Below are positions 8,850 to 16,218 of a stretch of DNA of 64,000 nt, piece after piece (position 1 is the stretch's first letter; each line of letters begins with the position of its first letter). The stretch lies in assembly GCF_900110755.1 (NCBI RefSeq), contig NZ_FOFF01000001.1:486153-550152 (forward strand), given 5' to 3'. A program made the position numbers and the translations under genes. The notes beneath the pieces are model-generated. The model had not been told where the DNA came from. It ran no database searches and saw only the letters and a list, made by a program, of their open reading frames with translations. This DNA comes from Streptomyces sp. yr375 (GTDB lineage Bacteria; Actinomycetota; Actinomycetes; Streptomycetales; Streptomycetaceae).

Positions 8850-11204
8850 TCAGCCGTGGCCGCCGTCCGGAGCCGTCCCCGCCCGCAGCAACAGCAGCGC
8901 CACGTCGTCGATGCGCTCCTCCGCCGTCGCGTAGTGCCCCACCAACTCGTCGGCCAGCTCCTCCAGCGGCCGGTCGCCGGCCTCGCCGAGCCGCCGTCCC
9001 AGGTCGGCGATCGCGTCCTCGATGTCCACTCCCGGCGTCTCGATCAGCCCGTCCGTGTAGAGGGCGAGGACACAGCCGGGGGTGAGTTCGACCTCCGTCG
9101 TCGGATACGTCGCCGAGGCGTCGATGCCCAGCAGCGGGCCGCCCGCGAGGTCCAGGACGCGCACCCGGCCGTCCGCCCGGCGCAGCAGCGGCGGGGGATG
9201 CCCGGCCCGGGCCATCACCGCCCGCCCGTGGACCGGGTCCAGCCGCAGGTACAGACAACTGGCGAACAGTTCGGAGCCGAGGTCGATCAGCAGCCGGTTG
9301 GTGCTGCGCATGACCTCCGCGGGCTCCTGCCCGACCGTCGTGTAGGCGCGCACGGCGGTGCGGATCTGCCCCATCAGTCCGGCCGCGGTCACGTTGTGCC
9401 CCTGCACGTCCCCGATCACGGCCGCGGCGAGCGGCGGCGAGGGCACCAGGTCGTAGAAGTCCCCGCCGATCTCCATGCCCCGGGTGGCGGGCAGATAGCG
9501 GGCGGTCGCCTCGATGCCGGGCAGCGACGGCAGCGACGGCGGCAGCAGCGCCGCCTGGAGCCCGTGCGCCAACTGGTGTTTGACGTCGTACAGCAGGGCC
9601 CGGTCCAGGGCCTGTGCGATCAGCCCGGCCAGGCTGGTCAGCACCGCGCGCTCGTGCGTGGAGAAGCGGTGGGGCGCGGAGTAGGCCAGCACACACGCGC
9701 CCACCGGGCGGCCGGAGGCGATCAGCGGCAGGAACGCCCAGGCGGCGAAGCCGTCCGGGGTGGACCGCAGGGCCGGATAGAGGTGCTCCAACTGCTGCCG
9801 GGAGTCGAAGAACGCCGGGACGCCGTGCGCCACGGCCCGCGCGCCCGGTGTCGGGGCGGACAGCGGCATCCCGTCGAACCGCTCCGCGGTGTGCGGGTCG
9901 GGATACCCGTGCTGTCCGAGCACGTGCAGCCGGCCGGCCTGCGCGCCGAGCAGCATCAGGGCCTCACTGCCCACCGCCGGCGCGATCTCTTCCGCGACCA
10001 GCCCCACCACGTCGTGCACGCTCACCGTCTCGGTGAGCGCCCCGGCCAGACTCAGCGCCTGCGACATGGACACGAGCCGGGTCGGCGCGTCCCCGGCCCG
10101 GGCCTCGGACGGGCTCATCTCCGACACCGCACGGGCCCGGCTGATCCGCACGGTGAGGCCCGTGGTGCTCGGGTACAGCCGGAACGACAGCCACTCGGCG
10201 GGCGGGCGCAGCGCCACGAACGAGGTGGCGTGCTGACTGATCAGCGCGGCCCGGTAGCGCTCCTCGTAGACGGGGTCGTTCAGCCACGGCACGGCCGCCC
10301 ACAGTTGCGAGCCGAGCAGCGTCCGCACCGGGACGTCGAGCAGCTCGGACGCGGCGGCGTTGGCGAAGCCGACCCGCCCGCTGAGGTCCAGCGAGCACAG
10401 CCCGTACGGCAGCCGGGCCACCATCCGGGCCGCTTCCAGCGTGCCGAGCGTGTCGGAGACACCGCCCAGCGGGCCCGTGTCCAGCAGATCGGACTCGGCC
10501 CGCACCGAACGGTTCTGCGCCGCGGCCCGCTCCAGCCGCAGCGCGAGCCGGTCGCAGGCCGTCGTCAGCTCCCGGCGCTCCCGGTCGGACAGCTCCGGCG
10601 GGTGCGAGCCGGGCCAGGTGACGTAGACCGCGCCGTACACCCGGGACGCGGTCGCCACCGGCAGCGCTGCCAGCGCGAAGGGGTACGGCAGGACGACCGC
10701 GATCCGCGGATAGTGCAGGGCCATGTCCTCCTCGCCGCCCACCCACACCAGCCGCCGCTCACGCACCGCCTCGGCGACCGGAATCGGCGCGTTCAGCCCG
10801 ACCCGCTCCCACGGCGCCGCGAACGACCGGGGCAGCCCGGCCACCACCGCCATCTCCAACACCGCCCCACCACCCGGAAGCAGATAAACACCCCCGGAAT
10901 GCGCCTCGACGGCATCCATCATCGACGTCAACGCCAGCGAGAGCAGTGGCCGATCAACCGGTGCGCCTGCGGCCGCCGGTGCGCCTACGGACGCCGGGGC
11001 CTGCTCGGACGTCGGTGCCCCTACGGGTGTCGGGGGCTGCTCGGTCGTCGGGGCTTGTTCGGCGGGCTGGGCTTGTTCGGGGGGCTGGGTCTGTCCGGCG
11101 GCTGGCGAGCGTCCGGCCGACGGGGCTTTCCCGGCCGTCGGCGCTTGCCCGACCGCCTGGGACTGTCCGGCGGCCTGGGCCTGCCCGGACGTCTGCTCGG
11201 GCAC
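8850..11204 (-). CDS. GAF/PAS/SpoIIE-type PP2C phosphatase
   Basis: A roughly 784-residue signalling phosphatase of the RsbU/SpoIIE family, which acts on anti-sigma-factor antagonists. Residues 1-75 are a degenerate Q/A/P/G repeat linker (GQAQ, EQAP, VGAP units). A GAF-like region, a PAS domain (about 245-340, PYGLCSLDLSGRVGFANAAA), a second GAF domain (about 380-540) and the PP2C domain follow. PP2C metal ligands are seen in GGDFYDL, GDVQGHN and the C-terminal DDVALLLL; AGHPPPLL is typical of the family. No HATPase domain or membrane segment is visible. The GTG start was chosen because it lies 8 bases after GGGAGG. It is the left neighbour of the SapB cluster; a role in development is possible but not shown. 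Confidence 0.88.
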   Translation of the reverse strand: MPEQTSGQAQAAGQSQAVGQAPTAGKAPSAGRSPAAGQTQPPEQAQPAEQAPTTEQPPTPVGAPTSEQAPASVGAPAAAGAPVDRPLLSLALTSMMDAVEAHSGGVYLLPGGGAVLEMAVVAGLPRSFAAPWERVGLNAPIPVAEAVRERRLVWVGGEEDMALHYPRIAVVLPYPFALAALPVATASRVYGAVYVTWPGSHPPELSDRERRELTTACDRLALRLERAAAQNRSVRAESDLLDTGPLGGVSDTLGTLEAARMVARLPYGLCSLDLSGRVGFANAAASELLDVPVRTLLGSQLWAAVPWLNDPVYEERYRAALISQHATSFVALRPPAEWLSFRLYPSTTGLTVRISRARAVSEMSPSEARAGDAPTRLVSMSQALSLAGALTETVSVHDVVGLVAEEIAPAVGSEALMLLGAQAGRLHVLGQHGYPDPHTAERFDGMPLSAPTPGARAVAHGVPAFFDSRQQLEHLYPALRSTPDGFAAWAFLPLIASGRPVGACVLAYSAPHRFSTHERAVLTSLAGLIAQALDRALLYDVKHQLAHGLQAALLPPSLPSLPGIEATARYLPATRGMEIGGDFYDLVPSPPLAAAVIGDVQGHNVTAAGLMGQIRTAVRAYTTVGQEPAEVMRSTNRLLIDLGSELFASCLYLRLDPVHGRAVMARAGHPPPLLRRADGRVRVLDLAGGPLLGIDASATYPTTEVELTPGCVLALYTDGLIETPGVDIEDAIADLGRRLGEAGDRPLEELADELVGHYATAEERIDDVALLLLRAGTAPDGGHG

Positions 11205-11574
11205 GGCGACCACCTCCCAAGGGCGGGTCTACGGGTCACCCCGGGACGCGGGGTTCACCGGCTCGGACTCACCTGTACGTACCGGACGCCACGGCTCCGG
11301 GCCGGGTCCGGCGGAACCAAATCTGCCCTCTGGCGGCGCGACGCGCACGGCGAGCGGTGGGTTCGCCCGAGAGCCGCCGTGTACCCCGGTGGGTCATCCG
11401 CCATGCCCCCGCCCCGCCCCCTCCGCCGAAGCGCGCGACGGCGTACGAGCGCCCCGCGTGCGCCCCCGCGCCCCTTGATGGCCGGATCTTCGCGCTCAGA
11501 AACGGTCCCGGAGCCCAAGAATGGGCACGCGCTCAAGACCACGAACCGGCGTACGACGGGGTGAAGGGACGGCA
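11205..11574. promoter_or_regulatory. Divergent promoter region between phosphatase gene and ramR
   Basis: About 370 bases without a gene. It must contain the promoters for the minus-strand phosphatase and for ramR. I see no clear -35/-10 pair or known operator. Confidence 0.45.
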
Positions 11575-12180
11575 GTGATCCGGGTTCTTCTGGTGCATGA
11601 CACGTGTCTGGTCAGATCGGTCCTCGCGCAGTGGCTGTCCCGGGAACCCGACCTGAGGGTGGACGACGTGCCGTGGCGCAGCGCGGCCGGCCGCGTCGGG
11701 ACGGTGCGGCCGGACGTGTGCGCGGCGGATCTCGACTGCTCCGACACGTACGGCATCCCGCCCCTGGGCGACCTGTGCCCGCGCGGCGGACCGCCATCGC
11801 CGCGGCTGCTCGTCCTTGCCGGTGCGAACAGACCGGGCCTGCTGAAACGCGCCCTGGAGGCGGGCGCGCTCGGCTACGTCGACAAGGCGGGCAGTCCGGA
11901 ACACCTGCTGCACGGCATCCGCAAGGTCGCCCAGGGGGAACGTTTCGTCAGTGAGTCCCTGGGCTTCGGTTTCCTCAAGGCCGCCGAGATGCCGCTGACC
12001 CGCCGGGAGCTCAGCGTGTTAACCCTCGCCGCCGAGGGCGCCTCCATCGCGGAGATCGCCGGGAGCCTGCACCTGTCCCACGGGACCGTGCGCAACTACA
12101 TGGCGGCGATCACCCGCAAGACCGGCGCCCGCAACCGCGTCGACGCCATCCGCATCTCGCAGGGCCAGGGCTGGCTGTGA
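11575..12180 (+). CDS. ramR: RamR/AmfR-type response regulator of the SapB cluster
   Basis: A 201-residue NarL/FixJ-type regulator, the expected activator of the ramCSAB operon. The N-terminal receiver domain is atypical: only one acidic residue in the usual metal pocket (LLVHDT), with the likely phospho-acceptor region at PDVCAADLD (residues 47-54). K104 in YVDKAGSPEH matches the conserved receiver lysine. The C-terminal LuxR-type helix-turn-helix (about 140-195) includes TRRELSVLTLAAEG and LSHGTVRNYMAAITRKTGA. Start GTG follows GAAGGGA. Codon 149 is TTA (12019-12021), the codon read only by the bldA tRNA, so translation is probably limited to later growth. The last 162 bases overlap ramB on the other strand. 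Confidence 0.9.
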   Translation: MIRVLLVHDTCLVRSVLAQWLSREPDLRVDDVPWRSAAGRVGTVRPDVCAADLDCSDTYGIPPLGDLCPRGGPPSPRLLVLAGANRPGLLKRALEAGALGYVDKAGSPEHLLHGIRKVAQGERFVSESLGFGFLKAAEMPLTRRELSVLTLAAEGASIAEIAGSLHLSHGTVRNYMAAITRKTGARNRVDAIRISQGQGWL

Positions 12181-14175
12181 GCCGTCCCCGGCCGCACCGG
12201 CCTCGTCGGCTGCCCACTTTTCCCCGGCTGCCCAGCCGCCGACGAGATCGCGGTAGAGGGGCGAGCGCCGCACCAACTCGTCGTGCGTCCCGTACGCCGT
12301 ACGCGGCCCGTCCATGACCAGCACCCGGCCCGCCCGCCGGGCCGAGCTGATGCGGTGGGCCACCACGACCAGGGTGCCGCCCGGCCGCGCCGCGAAGGCC
12401 CGCTCGGCGCGTGCCTCCGCCTCCGGGTCCAGGTGGCAGGTCGCCTCGTCGAGGAGGGCGAGCGGAGCGGACGACAGGTACGCGCGCGTGAGCGCGATCA
12501 ACTGGCGCTCACCGGCCGACAGCGCCGCCGGGTCCACCGCGGCACCGGGTCCGCCCAGCGTGTCGAGCAGCGGGGCCAGCCCGACCGCCTCGGCCGCGGC
12601 GAGCAGTTCCTCCTCGGGGACGGGGTCCGGCCGCAGGTGCGCGAGGTTCTCGCCGAGGGTGCCGCCGAACACGTACGCCTCCTGCGGGATGAGCACGCGC
12701 TGCGCGGCGGCGGCCCCTCCCGGCACCGGCCGGCCGCAGATCCGTATCTCCCCGCGCCCCGGCACCAGCAGCCCGGCGACCAGCCCGGTCAACGTCGACT
12801 TCCCGACCCCGCTCGGGCCTACGACGGCCAGGTGGCCCCCGACGGGCAGGGCGAGCGTGAGGTCGTCGACGACGGGCGCGGAGGCGGGACCGTAGGCGAA
12901 GGTGAGGGACGTCAGGGAGAGGGCGGGCGGCGCGGAGAGCGCGGGGCTCGGCGGGGTCGCGGGGAAGGTGGGGACAGGGGGAGTGGGAGGGGGAGGGGGA
13001 GAGGGCGGATACCCGGACGTATTGCTCGGCCCCGTCGGCCCCGTCGGCACCATTGGGCCTGTCGGCCCGAACAGCTCGACCGGCTCGGTGCCTGGACGTG
13101 GTGCCGGTGTTCCGTCCGGGTCCCGGCGCCAGGCCGCCGCTGCCGCTGCCTCGCCCGGGCCGTCGGCCGGAAGGCAACCTGGCCGGCCCGCCCCTCCTGC
13201 CTCACCCGTCGCACCCGCATCGCCCCCCTCACCCGCATCGCTCGCCTCACCCCCCTCACCCCGCGGAGCAAGTCGTCGTAGGACGATCGTCAGGCGGGAG
13301 CCGCTGGTGCCCAGGCCGTGGATGAGGGCGGTCAGGGCTGGGAGGAGGGACTGGGTGAGGTAGGCGAAGGCGGCGACCAGGGCGCCGGGGGTGACGTCGT
13401 GGGCCAGGAGCCAGGGGGCGCCGGCGAGAAGCAGGACCAGCGGCAGGTGGCCGCCCAGCGCGAGGCAGGCCACGCGGGCCACGCCCCAGTGGGCCAGTGC
13501 GCGGGCCGCCCGCAGCTCGGCGTCGACGAGCGCGCCGGTGTCCGCGGCGACCCGGTCCTCCGCGCCCGCCGCCGTGACGTCCCGCAGCCCCGCACAGACG
13601 ACGCGCAGGCTCCCCGCCAGCGCCTCGTCGGCGGCGAGGAACGCCTCCTGGCGCCGCGCCAGCGGACGCAGCGTCACCGCGAACAGGCCCACCCCGGCGG
13701 CCAGCGGCGGGGCGACGAGCAGGAGCAGCGGCGGCGCGAGCGAGCCCAGACCGATCAGCGCGCCCACGGACGTGAACACGAACGAGCGCGAGACCATCAC
13801 CAGCCCCGCGAAGGCGTCCCGGGCGATCTCCACCTGCTGGGTGAGCCCCGACAACGCCTCGCCGTCCGCCTCCCGCACGCCCCGCTCCACCACCCGGGTG
13901 ACGAGCCGGTCCCGGAGCGGTTCCACCAGCGCGGCGAGCGCCCCGTACACCCGTCCGGTGCCGTACGCCCCCACGAGCACTCCGAGTCCGGCCACCGCGA
14001 GCCACCCGAGCCCCACCCCGGCCCGTCCGGCGAGGAACCCGTCGTCCAGCGCCCGCGCCAGGGCGTAGCCGAGCAGGAAGCTCTGCCCGGTCTCCAGCAC
14101 CGACCAGCCCGCGAGCCGCGCCACGACCCACCGGCGGTCGAGCAAGAAGCGCCCCCCGCGCCGCAGGCTACTCAC
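12019..14175 (-). CDS. ramB: RamB-type ABC transporter (permease-ATPase) of the SapB cluster
   Basis: A 718-residue half-transporter, partner of RamA in exporting the SapB-like peptide. Six-helix permease at about residues 15-300; ATPase at about 420-665 with GPSGVGKST, signature LSAGERQLIALTRAYL, Walker B LALLDEA and H-loop VVAHRIS. Between them lies an unusual Pro/Gly/Ala-rich linker of about 115 residues (about 305-420) with collagen-like GPTGP units and a PPSPPPPPTPP run. The GTG start lies 5 bases from the ramA stop. The C-terminal 50 or so residues lie antisense to the ramR DNA-binding region, and its TAA stop is the complement of the ramR TTA codon. Confidence 0.88.
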   Translation of the reverse strand: MSSLRRGGRFLLDRRWVVARLAGWSVLETGQSFLLGYALARALDDGFLAGRAGVGLGWLAVAGLGVLVGAYGTGRVYGALAALVEPLRDRLVTRVVERGVREADGEALSGLTQQVEIARDAFAGLVMVSRSFVFTSVGALIGLGSLAPPLLLLVAPPLAAGVGLFAVTLRPLARRQEAFLAADEALAGSLRVVCAGLRDVTAAGAEDRVAADTGALVDAELRAARALAHWGVARVACLALGGHLPLVLLLAGAPWLLAHDVTPGALVAAFAYLTQSLLPALTALIHGLGTSGSRLTIVLRRLAPRGEGGEASDAGEGGDAGATGEAGGAGRPGCLPADGPGEAAAAAAWRRDPDGTPAPRPGTEPVELFGPTGPMVPTGPTGPSNTSGYPPSPPPPPTPPVPTFPATPPSPALSAPPALSLTSLTFAYGPASAPVVDDLTLALPVGGHLAVVGPSGVGKSTLTGLVAGLLVPGRGEIRICGRPVPGGAAAAQRVLIPQEAYVFGGTLGENLAHLRPDPVPEEELLAAAEAVGLAPLLDTLGGPGAAVDPAALSAGERQLIALTRAYLSSAPLALLDEATCHLDPEAEARAERAFAARPGGTLVVVAHRISSARRAGRVLVMDGPRTAYGTHDELVRRSPLYRDLVGGWAAGEKWAADEAGAAGDGSQPALALRDADGVDAVAGAGLAGDRRHVVAHGPVGQVQAPGDLRDGGALGGEG

Positions 14176-15898
14176 GCCCCGCCCCCGCCGCCGCTCCGAA
14201 CACCGCTCGGTACTCCGGGATTCGCCACAGTTCCCGGTGCGTTCCGAGCGCCCGTACGCGGCCCCCGTCCAGCCAGGCCACGGCGTCGGCGCGGGCGGCT
14301 GTCGTGGCGCGGTGGGCGACCAGCAGCCGGGTGCCGGGCGCGGGGCCGCCGAGGACGGCCTCGGTGATCTGGTGTTCCGTCACCGTGTCGAGGCTGGAGA
14401 GGGCGTCGTCCAGGACGAGGAGTCGGCCGCCGTGGGCGAACGCGCGGGCCAGGCCCAGGCGTTGGGCCTCGCCGCCGGAGTGCGGGGCGTGCGCGCAGGG
14501 GGTGGCGTAGCCGTCCGGGAGGCGGCGGACGAAGTCGTCGGCGCGGGCCGTGCGGGCGGCCTCGCGGACCCGGGCGGGGGAGGGGCGGGAGGCGTCGGGA
14601 CCCAGGGCGATCGTGTCCTCGATGGTCGTGCCCAGCAGGGCGGGGCGGTCGAAGGCCTGGGCGATCGCCGCGCGCAGCTCGGCCCGGGAGAGGGCGGGCA
14701 GCGGGACGCCGTCCAGCAGCACCTGCCCGGCGTCCGGGTCGGCGAGCCGGCCCGCCAGCGCGGCCAGCAGCGACTTGCCCGCGCCCGAGCGGCCGACCAG
14801 GGCCAGCGTCGTCCCGCCCGGTACGACCAGGTCGACGCCGTCCAGCACCGCGCGCTCCCCGCGCCGGGCGGTCACCCCGCGCAGCTCCAGCCGTCCAGGG
14901 CCGTCCGGCGGGAGACGGCGGTCGCCGTGGACCGGAACGGGTTCGGTGCGGATCTCGCCCAGGCGGGCGGCGGCCGTCCGGGCCCGGACCAGCCCGGAGA
15001 GCTGTCCGACCAGCATGCCGACACCGGTGGCGAGGACCGCGTAGCGCGAGGCGGCGAGGACGTCGCCCGGCGACAGCCGGTGCCGGGTGAGCAGCAGCCC
15101 CGCCACGGCGACCACCCCGAGTTGCAGCAGCGGCGCGACCGCGACGGCCTGCGCGGCGGCCCGGCCCTGGACCCGCCACATGCGCAGGCCCGCCCGGGAC
15201 AGCTCGGGCAGCGGCCGCAGGATCCGCGCCGTGTCCCGGTCCGCCGTCCCGGCCGCGCGGATCGTCCGGGCACCGCCGATCGCCTGCGCGAGCGCGGCGG
15301 CGATGCGCCCCTGCGCCCGCTGGTAGTCCGCCACGCACGCCGAGGTGTCCCGGGCGAGGGAGCGCAGCAGCACGGTCAGGGCCGGGGCGCCGGTCAGCAG
15401 GACGACCACGAGCCACGGGTCGATCAGGGCCAGCGCCACCACCGCGCCGACCGGTCCGGCGAGCGCGGCCAGGAGCGCGGCGCGGGCACCCGGCGCCGCG
15501 CCGGCCTGGGCGGCGTTGCCGACGACCCGCGCGACGAGGTCCCCGGCGCCGAAGCGGGCGGTGGCCCGTGGGCCGACGGCCAGGACATGGCCGGTGATCC
15601 GGCGGCGCAGGAAGGCGGTGGTCCGGGCGTCGAGGGTGGCGGCGAGGACGGTCTCGCAGGCGTCGAGCAGGGTCAGCAGCATCACGAGGGCCGCGCAGTA
15701 CAGCACCCAGCGGGTCGGCGGGGCGTGGGCGAGCAGCAGGTCCAGGGCCCGGCCGAGGGCGGCGGGCAGCAGCAGTCCGGCGCCCGTCCCCGCCACGCCC
15801 ACCAGACACAGCGCGACACAGCGCGCGCGACTGTGCCGGGCGGCGGCGCCGAGCAGCTCACCGGTCGTCCGGTCCGTCTTCGTCCGGTCCATCCGCAT
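14168..15898 (-). CDS. ramA: RamA-type ABC transporter (permease-ATPase) of the SapB cluster
   Basis: A 576-residue half-transporter: permease at about residues 20-300, ATPase at about 335-570. Motifs: Walker A GRSGAGKS, signature HSGGEAQRLGLARAF, Walker B LLVLDDALSSLD and H-loop LVAHRAT. The residue after the Walker B Asp is Asp rather than the catalytic Glu, a mark of the degenerate site in heterodimeric exporters; RamB keeps DE there. The ATG at 15898 was chosen because GGGAGCAGG precedes it; a second ATG two codons later is possible. It overlaps the ramB start. Confidence 0.88.
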   Translation of the reverse strand: MRMDRTKTDRTTGELLGAAARHSRARCVALCLVGVAGTGAGLLLPAALGRALDLLLAHAPPTRWVLYCAALVMLLTLLDACETVLAATLDARTTAFLRRRITGHVLAVGPRATARFGAGDLVARVVGNAAQAGAAPGARAALLAALAGPVGAVVALALIDPWLVVVLLTGAPALTVLLRSLARDTSACVADYQRAQGRIAAALAQAIGGARTIRAAGTADRDTARILRPLPELSRAGLRMWRVQGRAAAQAVAVAPLLQLGVVAVAGLLLTRHRLSPGDVLAASRYAVLATGVGMLVGQLSGLVRARTAAARLGEIRTEPVPVHGDRRLPPDGPGRLELRGVTARRGERAVLDGVDLVVPGGTTLALVGRSGAGKSLLAALAGRLADPDAGQVLLDGVPLPALSRAELRAAIAQAFDRPALLGTTIEDTIALGPDASRPSPARVREAARTARADDFVRRLPDGYATPCAHAPHSGGEAQRLGLARAFAHGGRLLVLDDALSSLDTVTEHQITEAVLGGPAPGTRLLVAHRATTAARADAVAWLDGGRVRALGTHRELWRIPEYRAVFGAAAGAGRE

Positions 15899-15906
15899 CC
15901 TGCTCC

Positions 15907-15947
15907 CGCACTTCGTGGTTTCCGGGCGCACTTCGTGGTTTCCCGGG
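15907..15947 (-). repeat. 20-base direct tandem repeat in the ramS-ramA spacer
   Basis: The unit CGCACTTCGTGGTTTCCGGG (plus strand) occurs twice back to back, the second with one extra C. It ends 8 bases before the ramA start. It could be a recent slippage event or a binding site. Confidence 0.85.
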
Positions 15948-15955
15948 CGGCCGGA

Positions 15956-15999
15956 CTCCGGGCGGTCCCTCTCCCCCCTGAGGAGTGGACCGCCCGGAG
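15956..15999 (-). terminator. Hairpin after ramS (probable attenuator)
   Basis: A perfect 13-base inverted repeat, CTCCGGGCGGTCC / GGACCGCCCGGAG, around an 18-base loop, starting 21 bases after the ramS stop. It probably stops most transcripts after ramS or protects the 3' end, so that precursor is made in excess over transporter. Confidence 0.65.
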
Positions 16000-16019
16000 C
16001 GTTCAGTACGGCGGAGAGA

Positions 16020-16136
16020 TCAGAGACAGAGCAGAACGCTCGCCGCGCTGATGCAGGAGAGCAGGCTGACGGTGCTGTTGCCGCCGCCCCCGGTGTGCTC
16101 GTCGGATTCCATCGTCTGCAGGTCGAGCAGGGCCAT
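16020..16136 (-). CDS. ramS: SapB/AmfS-type class III lanthipeptide precursor
   Basis: A 38-residue precursor. The leader starts MALLDLQTME, carrying the LLDLQ motif that class III synthetases recognise. The core carries two copies of S-x-x-S-x-x-x-C: STVSLLSC (residues 21-28) and SAASVLLC (residues 30-37), one after the other, as in SapB and AmfS. These give labionin or lanthionine rings after dehydration and cyclisation. A GGGG stretch (16-19) separates leader and core. GAAAGGA sits 5 bases before the ATG. It lies between the synthetase gene and the two transporter genes, exactly the ram/amf order. The product should be a surfactant peptide that helps aerial hyphae emerge. Confidence 0.95.
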   Translation of the reverse strand: MALLDLQTMESDEHTGGGGNSTVSLLSCISAASVLLCL

Positions 16137-16218
16137 GGTGTGTCCTTTCGTCGTTTTTCCGTGTTGTCCCGTGGGGACGGGGTTGCGTCACGACTCCGTC
16201 AGGTGTGGCGGAGCCGCG

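Noticed and set aside
14237-16051. Long plus-strand frame across ramA and ramS
   Set aside because: Low-complexity G/R/Q-rich translation antisense to clear ram genes.
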